DNA of 64,000 nucleotides from Treponema sp. (GCA_024690865.1 JAILON010000007.1:1-64000); one strand, 5' to 3'. Shown: positions 35,228 to 44,412, counted from the stretch's first letter. Translations and numbers: made by a program. The notes: generated by a model not told the origin, from the letters alone.

Positions 35228-37385
35228 GTCCCGCCGCGCGTTTCCCCTGCTGCTCCGCATCCTGCTCGCCGTTCTCCTGCTTGTCGCAGTATTCTTCCTG
35301 ACCTTGCGGCTGCTTCCCTCGCGGACGCTCTCGGACTTTACGGCGCGGCAGTATTCTTCCCGCTTCTACGACAGGGACGGCAAGCTCCTGTACATCATGC
35401 CGCTTGAGGACGGGCTCCGCCGGGAATACTACCCGCTTGACCAGATGGGGACGAACCTTGTGCAGGCTTTCATCGATGCGGAGGACAAGAACTTCCGCAG
35501 GCACTTTGGCGTGAATTTGTTCTCGCTCGTCCGGGCGGCGGTGCAGAATGGAAAAGAGGGCAGGGTCGTGAGCGGGGCTTCCACAATCACGATGCAGCTG
35601 GCCCGCATCATCTGGCCCAGGAAGGGGCGGGTCAACCTCCTCGTAAAGACCAAGGAAGCCCTGCTCGCCGTGTACCTTGAGACAAAGCTTTCAAAGGACG
35701 AGATACTGGAGCTGTACCTGAATTCTGTTCCTTTCGGTCAGCAGATAGAGGGGGTCGGGAGCGCGGCCCGCTCGTTCTTTTCCTGCGAGCCTGCTTCCCT
35801 CAGCCCGGAGCAGTGCCTGCGGCTTGCCGAAATTCCCCGCAGGCCCGCGGACTCACAGCTGGAAAAGTCGTTCGTATATCCATCGCTCTGCATGCACTTC
35901 GTGAATCATGTGATTGCGTCCTATAAGGAAGCAAAGCAGCATATACCCCCCACGCTCGAACTTGCCATAGACAGCTCGCTCACATCCCATGCGGAGTTCC
36001 TGATACAGAAGAAGCTTGAGGAGTACAAGGAGGCGCGCATCCACAACGGGGCGGCAATCGTGCTGGACAACAGGACCGGGGAAGTCCTTGTCTGGGCGGG
36101 CAATGCCTCCTTTGACGACGATGCGCATTCCGGGCAGATTGACGGCGTGAGCGTCAGGAACCAACCGGGCAGCTCCATGAAGCCCTTCCTGTATGCGCTC
36201 GCGATGGAAGAGGGCTTCTCCCCGTCTTCCGTCCTGCCCGACATACAGCAGGACTTCGGCTCAAGCGGGGTGTACGTTCCGCTCAACTTCAACAACCGCT
36301 ACAACGGTCCCGTCCGCTTCCGCACGGCCCTTGCCTCCAGCTTGAACATACCGGCGGTATACCTGCTCCATGAGCTGGGGCTGAAAAACTATATGGAGCG
36401 GCTGTATCTTCTTGGCTTCGACTCGCTCAGGGGCAGCGAAGAGGGCACCGGCCTCTCGCTCGCGTTGGGCTCAAGCGAGGTGACGCTTGAGGAGATGGCT
36501 CGCGCCTTTTCCGTGTTCACCAACGACGGGCTCCTGATGGATGTGTCCTACACGAAGGCCGGCGGAAGCTCGCGCGACGGCTGGAGGCGGGCATACAAGA
36601 GCGACACAGCCCGCGTGATGTGCGACATACTGACCGACGAGGGCGCACGGTCGCTCGGGTTTGGACACGCCTCCGTGTTCGATACCCCCTATCCGTCCAT
36701 CTTCAAGACGGGAACGTCCAACCAGTTCCAGAACATCATCGCGCTTGGCTCTACGACATCCTACACGGTGGCGGTGTGGATGGGGAACTTTGAGGGCGAG
36801 ACCGTCATCGGCGAGACAGGCAGCAGCATTCCCGCCCGCGTCGTCCGGAGCCTCCTTGACGAGCTGACGCAGACGGGTGGGGCAGCGAATTTCAAGCAGC
36901 CCGCCTCCTACCGCAAGGTCAGGCTCTGCGCCCTGTCCGGCCTGCTCCCCACGGCATCCTGCCCTTCGGTCATAGAGGAATATGTCGGCAAGGGAAGCGA
37001 AATTGCCACGTGCAGCTGGCACTACATCGAGAACGGCAGGGTGAAGGTGCACTACCCCAGCGAATACCAGCACTGGGCGGATTCCAGGAACTTCCTCGGC
37101 AACTCGGCGCAGGGGACCGGGGATTCGCAAGGTCCGCTGACGATTACCTACCCCCGGAATGGGGCGCTGTTCATCTATGATGCGTCGCTCCCTGCATCCG
37201 TGCAGTACCTTTCCGTGACGGCGGTCGGTGGAAAGGAGAAGTCCGCAAGCCTCACTCTGGACGGGCAGCCTGTCGGCAATGCCTCACAGGTCTTCTCATG
37301 GAACATCCCCCTCTCGCGCGGCTTCCATGTGCTGACCGTCACCTGCGGGACGGAGCGGGCCGTCTCCGAATTCGAGGTAAAATAA
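35220..37385 (+). CDS. pbpC: Penicillin-binding protein 1C-type class A PBP
   Basis: 721 residues. One N-terminal membrane anchor (8-33), GT51 transglycosylase domain with catalytic Glu88 in EDKNF, transpeptidase domain with SSMK (Ser318-Lys321), SLN (374-376) and KTGT (496-499), and a C-terminal BiPBP_C-like domain (from about 635). It polymerises and cross-links peptidoglycan outside the membrane. PBP1C usually travels with an alpha-2-macroglobulin gene; here it is instead translationally coupled to ecfT. Confidence 0.94.
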   Translation: MHKSRRAFPLLLRILLAVLLLVAVFFLTLRLLPSRTLSDFTARQYSSRFYDRDGKLLYIMPLEDGLRREYYPLDQMGTNLVQAFIDAEDKNFRRHFGVNLFSLVRAAVQNGKEGRVVSGASTITMQLARIIWPRKGRVNLLVKTKEALLAVYLETKLSKDEILELYLNSVPFGQQIEGVGSAARSFFSCEPASLSPEQCLRLAEIPRRPADSQLEKSFVYPSLCMHFVNHVIASYKEAKQHIPPTLELAIDSSLTSHAEFLIQKKLEEYKEARIHNGAAIVLDNRTGEVLVWAGNASFDDDAHSGQIDGVSVRNQPGSSMKPFLYALAMEEGFSPSSVLPDIQQDFGSSGVYVPLNFNNRYNGPVRFRTALASSLNIPAVYLLHELGLKNYMERLYLLGFDSLRGSEEGTGLSLALGSSEVTLEEMARAFSVFTNDGLLMDVSYTKAGGSSRDGWRRAYKSDTARVMCDILTDEGARSLGFGHASVFDTPYPSIFKTGTSNQFQNIIALGSTTSYTVAVWMGNFEGETVIGETGSSIPARVVRSLLDELTQTGGAANFKQPASYRKVRLCALSGLLPTASCPSVIEEYVGKGSEIATCSWHYIENGRVKVHYPSEYQHWADSRNFLGNSAQGTGDSQGPLTITYPRNGALFIYDASLPASVQYLSVTAVGGKEKSASLTLDGQPVGNASQVFSWNIPLSRGFHVLTVTCGTERAVSEFEVK

Positions 37386-37413
37386 AAGAATCATAAGAGC
37401 CTTCTTATCTTCG

Positions 37414-37443
37414 TAAACCTGCGTTATATAACGCTGGTTTTTT
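37414..37443 (+). terminator. Terminator of the ECF-PBP operon
   Basis: AAACC-T-GCGTTATATAACGC-T-GGTTTTTTG: a palindromic stem with matching A and T runs, 30 bp after the pbpC stop. Confidence 0.8.
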
Positions 37444-37528
37444 GTCGCCGCAAAAGAAATGCTGTAATATTGGCTCATAACCTGAGAGACACAGGTAAAA
37501 AACAAATGAAAGCCTAAGGAGGCAGTAT

Positions 37529-38140
37529 ATGAAGAAGGTTGTTATGGTTGTTGCGGCTGCGGCTGTTTTCGGGATTCCCCTCTTTGCGCAGAACAAAGTC
37601 GGCAAGGTGACCGGCATCCAGGTGGAGGACAACGAGGCTGTCGTCAGCATCGCCGAGGGGCTGATCAACCCCTTTGAGGAGGGCGGCTTTACCAAGAGCG
37701 GGGACGCGAGCGTGACCGTCCCGCTCGATGTCGCCGTCGAGTTCTACTTCCCCAGGATGGCTAAGGCCCCCAAGGACATTCCTGCAAAGGATGCCGACAG
37801 CGGCAAGAAGAATTTCGACGTCAGGAGGGGCGACAATGCCGATGACAAGCAGGCCAAGCTGCCCGAAATGCCCAAGCTGGAGGTGAAGAACCTCAAGATT
37901 GACCAGCTGGTGCAGGTCGTATACGCCGAGGACGGCAAGACCGTTTCCAAAATTCAGGCCATGCCCACGTTCTCCGCTCCCGTCCGCCCCATGGCCAGCG
38001 CCTTCCCCGGCAGGCCCGACGGCAAGCGCTTTGACCGTCAGGACAAGGACAGTGGAAACGACAACGGCAACCGTGCCGGCAACGGACGCTTTTGGGGGAA
38101 GGACCCCGCGCACCCGACCCCGCAGAGGGACAGGCGCTAG
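37529..38140 (+). CDS. Exported hypothetical protein
   Basis: 203 residues. Signal peptide ending PLFAQ, a repeated-strand region (VGKVTGIQVEDNEAVVSIAEG; LEVKNLKIDQLVQVVYAEDGKTVSKIQ) and an Asp/Asn/Arg-rich disordered C-terminus (from about 160). AAGGAGG precedes the start. No function recognised; likely periplasmic. Confidence 0.75.
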   Translation: MKKVVMVVAAAAVFGIPLFAQNKVGKVTGIQVEDNEAVVSIAEGLINPFEEGGFTKSGDASVTVPLDVAVEFYFPRMAKAPKDIPAKDADSGKKNFDVRRGDNADDKQAKLPEMPKLEVKNLKIDQLVQVVYAEDGKTVSKIQAMPTFSAPVRPMASAFPGRPDGKRFDRQDKDSGNDNGNRAGNGRFWGKDPAHPTPQRDRR

Positions 38141-38175
38141 GAATGCAGGTGTTCCGGTCTCGGTTTTAAAGTCGT

Positions 38176-38397
38176 TCAAAAGTCTATTGCTGCTTTGCCG
38201 CCATGGACGTATGGGCTAGGACAGAAGCTGGTGGGGAGGCGGCTGCGGGTTCTTTTCTGTAACAGCGGCCGCCCCTCGTCTTCCACGGCGATGTGGCAGC
38301 TTCCTGCGACGGCCTTGCCCTGGAAGTTCACCATCATGACGGCCTTGTCCGAGCTGATTCCCATCTGATTGAAACATCTGTTTGCCGACATTTTCAT
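38176..38397 (-). CDS. Doubtful short protein or remnant
   Basis: 73 codons. The first 46 residues (MKMSANRCFNQMGISS ... EDEGRPLLQ) look protein-like, with GKAVAGSCHIAVEDEG; the rest reads through repeat DNA. No good ribosome site. May be the remnant of a longer gene. A degraded copy of the 50-bp repeat covers about 38168-38215. Confidence 0.25.
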   Translation of the reverse strand: MKMSANRCFNQMGISSDKAVMMVNFQGKAVAGSCHIAVEDEGRPLLQKRTRSRLPTSFCPSPYVHGGKAAIDF

Positions 38398-38431
38398 AGC
38401 ACTTTTTTCTATTCCATGTTATAATGGACAA

Positions 38432-40168
38432 ATGGCAGATTTAAAGAACTACAGACCCATGTTCATTCTGGATCCCTACAAGGGCACGGATTTCAGCGGG
38501 GAGTGGCCGACCATCCCCGAAATGTTCAATATCGGCGTCAAACGCTGTCCCGACCGTCCCTGCTTCATCGACTTCGCGGATGATGGGACCAAGCGCAGCT
38601 TCTCATATACCGAAGTCCGGCGGGACGTGCTCGCCCTGGCCTCCTTCCTCGTGGAGCAGGGGCTTTCCAAGGGCGACCGGGTTGCCGTGACCGGCCGGAA
38701 CTCGCCGGAGTGGGGCACGGTTTTCCTCGCGACCCTCTTTGCCGGGGGCATCATCTGCCCGATTGACTGGGCACTCGGCACCGACCTGCAGGAGAACCTG
38801 CTCTCTACGGCCCGTCCCAAGTTCCTCTTCGTTGATGAGGACAAGTACGGGCACTACGCTTCCACATCCAATGACTTCCGTGTCTTTTCGCTCAGCCCCA
38901 AGCAGGCGGAGACCTACGTCTACAATCTCAAGGCGGGCGGAGACCAGGCCCTGCCGAGCGCGGACCTTGAGGACACGGCGGCCATCCTCTTCACCTCCGG
39001 CACGACGAGCAAGCCCAAGGGAGTCATGCTGAGCCACAAGAACCTTGTCGCCGACTGCTACACGGCGCAGGACAACATGAAGCTCTACCAGACCGACGTG
39101 TTCTACAACCTCCTGCCGATTCACCATGCCTACACGATGCAGGCGGCCTTCATCGAACCCCTTTCCGTAGGGGCGGCCATCGTGTTCGGCAAGAGCCTGT
39201 CGGTCACCAAGATAATGGCCGACCTGAAGAACGGCGGGGTCACGATGCTTCTGGGCGTACCCATGCTCTTCAACAAGTTTGCCGCAGGAATTCAGAAGGG
39301 GTTGAAGGCAAAGGGTGCCGTCGTTTACGGAATTATCCATTTCCTGATGGGAGTCTCCTACGCCATCAAGAAGCTGACGGGTATGAACCCCGGCAAGAAG
39401 ATGTTCGCTGCTGTCCTCAAGCAGGCAAACCTCTATACCGTCCGCATCGCGATTTCGGGCGGCGGCCCCCTGGACAAGAATGTATTCAAGTTCTTCAACG
39501 AGATGGGAATCGATTTCGTGCAGGGCTACGGACTCACCGAAACTTCGCCCATTGTCGCGCTGAACCCTATTGAACACTTCAAGATTGAGAGCGTGGGCAG
39601 CTACTTTGCCAAACACATGGAGATGAAGATTGACAAGCCCGGCGAGGATGGGGTCGGCGAAATCTGCGTGCGTGGGCCGATGGTCATGCAGGGCTACTAC
39701 CGGATGCCTGAAGAGACCTCCAAGGTCATAGATGGCGAGGGCTGGTTCCACACGGGCGACCTGGGCTGGCTGGACGGCGAGGGCTACCTGATGCTGTCGG
39801 GCCGCGCCAAGAACATGATCGTCACCTCCGGCGGCAAGAACGTGTACCCCGAAGAAATAGAAGATATGTTCCAGATGGATGACAGCATCCAGCAGATAAC
39901 CGTGCAGGGCTATAGGCCGGATTCGGGCGGTGTGGCCGAGGAGATAGAGGCTCTGGTCTACCCCTCGGATGCCCTCTACGAACGGCTGCAGCTCGTGCGG
40001 CTGACGGACGTGCAGCCCGAGGCCGTCCGCAGCGCGATTCAGGAGAGCATCGAAAAAGTCAACCGGAAGCTCCTTCCCTACCAGAGGATTACGAAGGTCA
40101 CCCTGCTGGACACGCCGCTCGAAATGACGACGACCCTCAAGGTCAAGCGCAACTACAACCGGCAGTAG
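38432..40168 (+). CDS. Long-chain fatty acid-CoA ligase (AMP-binding)
   Basis: 578 residues, adenylate-forming enzyme. Motifs in order: P-loop ILFTSGTTSKPKGV, GYGLTETSP, TGDLGWLDGEGYL and GRAKNMIVTSGGKNVYPEEIE, with the C-terminal Lys in TLKVKRN. Activates carboxylic (probably fatty) acids with CoA. The start at 38432 (MADLKNYRP) is favoured; a TATAAT at 38420-38425 lies only 6 bp upstream, so either the mRNA is leaderless or the true promoter is further up. Confidence 0.92.
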   Translation: MADLKNYRPMFILDPYKGTDFSGEWPTIPEMFNIGVKRCPDRPCFIDFADDGTKRSFSYTEVRRDVLALASFLVEQGLSKGDRVAVTGRNSPEWGTVFLATLFAGGIICPIDWALGTDLQENLLSTARPKFLFVDEDKYGHYASTSNDFRVFSLSPKQAETYVYNLKAGGDQALPSADLEDTAAILFTSGTTSKPKGVMLSHKNLVADCYTAQDNMKLYQTDVFYNLLPIHHAYTMQAAFIEPLSVGAAIVFGKSLSVTKIMADLKNGGVTMLLGVPMLFNKFAAGIQKGLKAKGAVVYGIIHFLMGVSYAIKKLTGMNPGKKMFAAVLKQANLYTVRIAISGGGPLDKNVFKFFNEMGIDFVQGYGLTETSPIVALNPIEHFKIESVGSYFAKHMEMKIDKPGEDGVGEICVRGPMVMQGYYRMPEETSKVIDGEGWFHTGDLGWLDGEGYLMLSGRAKNMIVTSGGKNVYPEEIEDMFQMDDSIQQITVQGYRPDSGGVAEEIEALVYPSDALYERLQLVRLTDVQPEAVRSAIQESIEKVNRKLLPYQRITKVTLLDTPLEMTTTLKVKRNYNRQ

Positions 40169-40182
40169 GGTGGGGGCTGGCA

Positions 40183-40623
40183 ATGGACGCGAATCTGATT
40201 GACTTTCTGATACGGGCGAAGAAGGCGACGTACGCGGGAAAAGGGGCGGAAACGGCCCCATCCCGTCGGGGCTCGCATGACCTCGTATACCGCGAGGGCG
40301 ATTTCATGTACTACGACACATACCTCGGGGGCGAAAAGTTCGCCGGGGAAGAGGCCCTGTGGATTTCGGGCAGTCCCTGCTGGAGCATGAACTACATCGG
40401 GCGCGTGACTGGGGAAAAATTCAGCGGGGACTTCCTGAAGGAGGCTCTGTTGCACGTGCCGCGCGAAATGCCGTTCCGGGGGCCTGAGTCCTACACGAAC
40501 GGCGGCTACGAGTACACCTGCCATGTCGATGGCGATTTCGACTGGTTCCAGGGCCGGGAAACGATACGTTACGACGGCAACGAAATCTACGAATGCTTTT
40601 TCCACGGCGGGCTGGTGAAGTAG
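40183..40623 (+). CDS. DUF5680 domain protein
   Basis: 146 residues, soluble. FLIRAKKATYAGKGAET ... GSHDLVYREGDFMYYDTYLGGEKFAGEEALW ... WSMNYIGRV is the DUF5680 pattern, often found alone or after HTH domains. Fourteen bases after the ligase gene, so probably in the same transcript. Function unknown. Confidence 0.85.
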   Translation: MDANLIDFLIRAKKATYAGKGAETAPSRRGSHDLVYREGDFMYYDTYLGGEKFAGEEALWISGSPCWSMNYIGRVTGEKFSGDFLKEALLHVPREMPFRGPESYTNGGYEYTCHVDGDFDWFQGRETIRYDGNEIYECFFHGGLVK

Positions 40624-40684
40624 AGGTGCAGGCCAGCGGCGTCATCGTATGTGTGGGATGACCAAAACTTTTTACGAGAAATCC

Positions 40685-40715
40685 TTGACTCTCCCCTAAG
40701 GGGATAGCTTAGACT
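40685..40715 (+). promoter_or_regulatory. MerR-type promoter/operator
   Basis: TTGACT (40685-40690) and TAGACT (40710-40715) are separated by 19 bp, and the spacer holds the palindrome TCCCCTAAGGGGA. Over-long spacer plus central palindrome is the hallmark of MerR-family activated promoters; here it precedes the MerR gene itself. Confidence 0.85.
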
Positions 40716-40753
40716 TCATGGCAGATGAATGTCAGATGGAAGGCACGACACGG

Positions 40754-41545
40754 ATGCTGAAAATCGGTGAGTTCTCGAAGCTGTGCCAGATGACGGTAAA
40801 GGCGCTGAGGTTCTATGAGAAAGAGGGCCTCCTGATTCCCGCTTCCGTTGACGAATGGACGGGATACCGCCTGTACACGACTGACCAGCTCCTCACGGCG
40901 GCACGGATCAAGTCCTACCGCCAGCTGGACTTGTCGATTGACGAGATACGGGCGATTTTTGCGGGGAAAGACGCGCGCGCCATCCTTGAGGAGAAAGCCC
41001 GGCAGCTTCGGAATCAGCAGAAGGAAATCGCCGTCCGTCTTTCAATCATCAATCACATTCTGGAGAAAGACAGCATGAAGTATCAGGTCACGGTCAAAGA
41101 AATCCCGGAGCACATCGTGTATTGCACGGAAAAGCGACTTTCAAAATACTCGGACATGATGCAGGTAATTCCCGCAATCGGCGCGGAAGTCAAACTGCTC
41201 AATCCGAATCTTTCCTGCACGGAACCGCCGTACGAGTTCTGCGAATACCCCGACGGTGAATACCGGGAAAGCGACGTGAGAATCCGGCACGTGGAGGCCG
41301 TCACGGGATTCGGAAAGGAAAGCGAGGACATCAAGTTCAAGAAGCTTCCTGCCGCAAAGGTCCTCAGCATCTTCCACAAGGGGGCCTATGATGAGATTGG
41401 CGGTGCATACGCGTTCATCATGAAATACGCGGAAGAGAACGGCTACACGGCCGCAGGACTCTCGCGCGAGTGCTACATCGACGGAATCTGGAACAAGGAT
41501 TCCGTTGACGAATGGCTCACGGAAATCCAGCTTCCGATAGCGTAA
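40754..41545 (+). CDS. MerR family regulator with GyrI-like effector domain
   Basis: 263 residues. N-terminal winged helix MLKIGEFSKLCQMTVKALRFYEKEGLL, dimerising coiled coil (about 75-110), then a GyrI-like ligand domain (ITVKEIPEHIVYCTEKRLSKYSDM ... HKGAYDEIGGAYAFI), as in BmrR-type drug sensors. Start at 40754: the open frame begins at 40718, but that lies at the expected transcription start of the MerR-type promoter. Probably autoregulated together with the downstream gene. Confidence 0.9.
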   Translation: MLKIGEFSKLCQMTVKALRFYEKEGLLIPASVDEWTGYRLYTTDQLLTAARIKSYRQLDLSIDEIRAIFAGKDARAILEEKARQLRNQQKEIAVRLSIINHILEKDSMKYQVTVKEIPEHIVYCTEKRLSKYSDMMQVIPAIGAEVKLLNPNLSCTEPPYEFCEYPDGEYRESDVRIRHVEAVTGFGKESEDIKFKKLPAAKVLSIFHKGAYDEIGGAYAFIMKYAEENGYTAAGLSRECYIDGIWNKDSVDEWLTEIQLPIA

Positions 41546-41563
41546 ATTGCAAGGAGGTGTGAT

Positions 41564-42196
41564 ATGCCGTTTGATTTCAAGAAAGAGTACAAGGAGTTCT
41601 ACCTTCCCAAGAGCACGCCGGAGATTGTTACGGTCCCGCCGGTGAACTACATCGCCGTCCGTGGGAAGGGAAACCCGAACGAGGAGGGCGGGGCCTACCA
41701 GCAGGCGGTCGGCATCCTGTATGCCGTGGCCTACACGCTCAAGATGAGCCACAAGTCCGACCACAGGATCGAAGGCTTCTTTGAGTACGTCGTCCCCCCG
41801 CTGGAAGGCTTCTGGTGGCAGGATGGCGTAGACGGCGCGGACTATTCCGACAAGGGCTCGTTCAACTGGATTTCAGTCATCCGCCTGCCGGATTTCGTCA
41901 CGAAGGAGGACTTCGACTGGGCAGTGGAGACGGCAGGCAAAAAGAAGAAGCTCGACTGCAGCCCGGCGGAGTTCCTCACGGTGGACGAGGGCCTCTGCGT
42001 CCAGGTGATGCATACCGGAAGCTATGATGACGAGCCTGAGACCGTGAAACTGATGGACGACTTCATCCAGGCGAATGGCTACGAGAACGATTTCTCCGGT
42101 ACGCGCCTGCACCACGAGATATACCTTTCCGACCCGCGCAAGACTGCCCCCGCCAAGCAGAAGACGGTCATCAGGCACCCGGTGCGGAAAGTGTAG
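41564..42196 (+). CDS. GyrI-like small-molecule-binding protein
   Basis: 210 residues of the stand-alone GyrI-like family (MPFDFKKEYKEFYLPKSTPEIVTVPPVNYIAVRGKGNPNEEGGAYQQAV). These bind or hydrolyse amphipathic compounds. It follows the MerR gene by 18 bp behind AAGGAGG, so a drug-sensing/sequestering pair is likely. Confidence 0.9.
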   Translation: MPFDFKKEYKEFYLPKSTPEIVTVPPVNYIAVRGKGNPNEEGGAYQQAVGILYAVAYTLKMSHKSDHRIEGFFEYVVPPLEGFWWQDGVDGADYSDKGSFNWISVIRLPDFVTKEDFDWAVETAGKKKKLDCSPAEFLTVDEGLCVQVMHTGSYDDEPETVKLMDDFIQANGYENDFSGTRLHHEIYLSDPRKTAPAKQKTVIRHPVRKV

Positions 42197-42303
42197 CGGT
42201 CATAAGCTGTTACGTACGAGTCGAAAAGCCTCATGAAGCAATCGGTTACGCCTTTTGCGCTATATTATGGAAGATTTTTCCCGCCCCCTCAGCCCCGACA
42301 AAA

Positions 42304-43092
42304 TTACAGGCGGGATTTCAGCTCAGATTCACTCATGCCCAGCTTCTCGGCGGCATCCTTTACGGACAGCAGCCCAGACTTCACCAGATCGGCGTAGGCA
42401 GCGAATTTGCCTTCCTCAAGCCCGCGCTGCCTGACATCGTAATCATGGAGGTTCCATGCCAGATACTCATTCACAAACGTCTGCTCGAATCTCTTTGCCT
42501 GTACCATATTCGCAATCCTCCTTGTCAAATCAGATTCCGCCGTGTTGTTCCTCACGAAAGAAAGGAAGGCCCTTATGCCGGGGTCCTTCTCTTCCTTATA
42601 AGCCTCCGCATTGAAGACAACGTGATGGGTCTTGTCACCTAGGTCCACAGTCCCGTCTTCCCTGCACTTTCGCTCGAACGTATAGACGGGAAGCCCCTTG
42701 TCGAACGGGTCGTCAAGGCAGATGAAGATTATGTAGCTTTCCTTCAACTCCGAATAGACCGCCCCCTTCAGGAGGCTGTCAGCGTCTATCATCGCCTGGT
42801 AATACCGCGTCCTTTTCCCGATGCTCTCAATCTTGTAGGTCTGGCATTCCACGTCGAAGACCTTGCCGCTCCCAGCAACATAGACATCGAGGCGCACGCC
42901 CTTCTTGGAATAGAAGGGACTTATCGACTTCTGGAGCTCGGGGTACTCGATATGGTCTATTTTGACCTGCAAGAGCAGCTCCAAAACACCCTTGCAGATA
43001 TCAGGCTCCCGCATGACGGCCCCAAACATGAAATCGTCACTGAAAACGAGCTGGTTAACCGGCTTGAACTCGTATATTCTGCTCTCGTCCAT
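42304..43092 (-). CDS. Rpn-type PD-(D/E)XK nuclease family protein
   Basis: 262 residues. Core GVRLDVYV ... VFDVECQT supplies Asp69, Glu82 and Gln84 of the PD-(D/E)XK (PDDEXK_2) fold used by RpnA-like recombination-promoting nucleases and transposase-like proteins. The C-terminus (RQRGLEEGKFAAYADLV ... LGMSESELKSRL) is the usual helical tail. Often mobile and multicopy; here it marks the left edge of the atypical island. TATAAT at 43099-43104 is so close to the start that the mRNA may be leaderless. Confidence 0.9.
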   Translation of the reverse strand: MDESRIYEFKPVNQLVFSDDFMFGAVMREPDICKGVLELLLQVKIDHIEYPELQKSISPFYSKKGVRLDVYVAGSGKVFDVECQTYKIESIGKRTRYYQAMIDADSLLKGAVYSELKESYIIFICLDDPFDKGLPVYTFERKCREDGTVDLGDKTHHVVFNAEAYKEEKDPGIRAFLSFVRNNTAESDLTRRIANMVQAKRFEQTFVNEYLAWNLHDYDVRQRGLEEGKFAAYADLVKSGLLSVKDAAEKLGMSESELKSRL

Positions 43093-43264
43093 GATTCTAT
43101 TATAACACGAATTCAGCAGTTAGAAAAGCACTAAACAGAGGGTAGGCCCTAATCAACAAGCGGAATCCGCAAGCAAATCCAAGCACACACCTGCCCAAGC
43201 CTCACGGCGGGCGGGAAGCCTGTCGAGGGGGAACTTCAGCTCTGAACAGCTGGGGGTATGAAGT

Positions 43265-43684
43265 TCACAGATACAAATCCTGAACCCCGATAGATTTGTT
43301 TGGATACAGCTCGAGCCCCATACCAAGCTCATCTTCAGGAACAGAAAACAAAGCGACCACTTTTCCGTTCTGCTTGTACAAAACGGACTGCAATGCCACA
43401 TGCCCAAAAAGTGAAGCAGAATCAGAAAGATGCAGATTATATGTCTTGTTCAAATAACCTATCATTCTTGTGATGCCATCATCATCTATCAGATTTTTCT
43501 TCTGTTGAATCATCTGGTAGTTTGATTCCTGAACACTAGAGATGCTTTCACCTGGTAAAGCCTCAACAATAGTTGTAATTGAAAACTTCTGGTTTCCGCA
43601 AGAGACGGAATCCTTCTTCTCCCATTGGAAATCATACGTCAGTTTGCCGAATATTTTATTTTCAATTGTTTCCATAATTATCAT
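43265..43684 (-). CDS. Putative immunity protein for the WHH nuclease
   Basis: 139 residues, small, acidic, soluble, without a known catalytic motif (IFGKLTYDFQWEKKDSVSCGNQKF ... SIGVQDLYL). Its ATG overlaps the nuclease stop codon as ATGA, the arrangement of toxin/immunity pairs. A second in-frame ATG at 43675 is better spaced from GGGAG. The shape recalls DUF6985/DUF2004-style proteins, but that is only a guess. The immunity role is inferred from position. Confidence 0.65.
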   Translation of the reverse strand: MIIMETIENKIFGKLTYDFQWEKKDSVSCGNQKFSITTIVEALPGESISSVQESNYQMIQQKKNLIDDDGITRMIGYLNKTYNLHLSDSASLFGHVALQSVLYKQNGKVVALFSVPEDELGMGLELYPNKSIGVQDLYL

Positions 43685-44412
43685 ACTCCCTGTTTTATAG
43701 TCGATATACCACCACGATGCGGTACATTCAAATGCACGTCGTTAGGCATTTTACTCATAGTTTTGCAATCCCGAGACTCATGCCATGTATAACCATTCTT
43801 CTCCCGCCATTCCCTGACTTCCGAAGGAGAACAGCCCCGCTTATTTGCCATTTCCACATCTGCTTTGGCAAAGTTTTTTGGACGGGAATCAGAATATCCT
43901 TCTATTTCAACCTTTCCCTTGGTGGTTTCGGAGAAATCAGGCTCACCGTCTTTAAAAGGAATTCCTTCTATACCATATTTATCTTTTATTTCCCTCCACG
44001 TCAAGCCATCAGGATTTGATTTTTCAGGTACATAATTGTCATCAGGAATCCATGTAGAATTCCCGCGTTCACCATCCCAGTGCCCGTTGTTCTCGTCTAT
44101 CGGGCAATTACGCATATCGCCCTGAGAATCTTTATCCAGCTTTTTATCAAGGTCATAGGACTTTTTGCTTTCGTCTCCTGTCCGGGTGACCTCGCCCTTC
44201 CCTACTTTCGCGTCTGGATTATAGGGCTTCCCAGAATCTCCGATAGACTTGGAGACTTCAGCTTTCCCAACTTTAGCGTCGGGATTAAAAGGTTTCCCGG
44301 CATCACCTACAGATTTGGAAACCTCTTTCCCTACTTTTGCGTCGGGGTCAAAGGCAGGCTTTACATCACCGGCCTTCTGCCCGACTTCCGAAACCTTTGA
44401 GAACGCTTCCAT
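43681..44412 (-). CDS. WHH-type HNH/endonuclease VII nuclease (toxin or effector)
   Basis: 243 residues. The C-terminal domain carries Trp210-His211-Glu212, then DCKTMSKMPNDVH with His227 and His232-Arg-Gly-Gly: the WHH pattern of polymorphic-toxin DNases of the HNH/Endo VII superfamily. The N-terminus has three imperfect repeats of KP(F/Y)NPDAKVGK (about residues 18-72) and no secretion signal. AAGGAGG precedes the start, which overlaps the HerA stop as TGATG. Expected to cut nucleic acid in the cell when released from its partners. Confidence 0.85.
   Translation of the reverse strand: MEAFSKVSEVGQKAGDVKPAFDPDAKVGKEVSKSVGDAGKPFNPDAKVGKAEVSKSIGDSGKPYNPDAKVGKGEVTRTGDESKKSYDLDKKLDKDSQGDMRNCPIDENNGHWDGERGNSTWIPDDNYVPEKSNPDGLTWREIKDKYGIEGIPFKDGEPDFSETTKGKVEIEGYSDSRPKNFAKADVEMANKRGCSPSEVREWREKNGYTWHESRDCKTMSKMPNDVHLNVPHRGGISTIKQGV

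Noticed and set aside
38603-40261. 552-codon open frame on the minus strand opposite the acyl-CoA ligase
   Set aside because: Antisense shadow of a well-defined enzyme gene.
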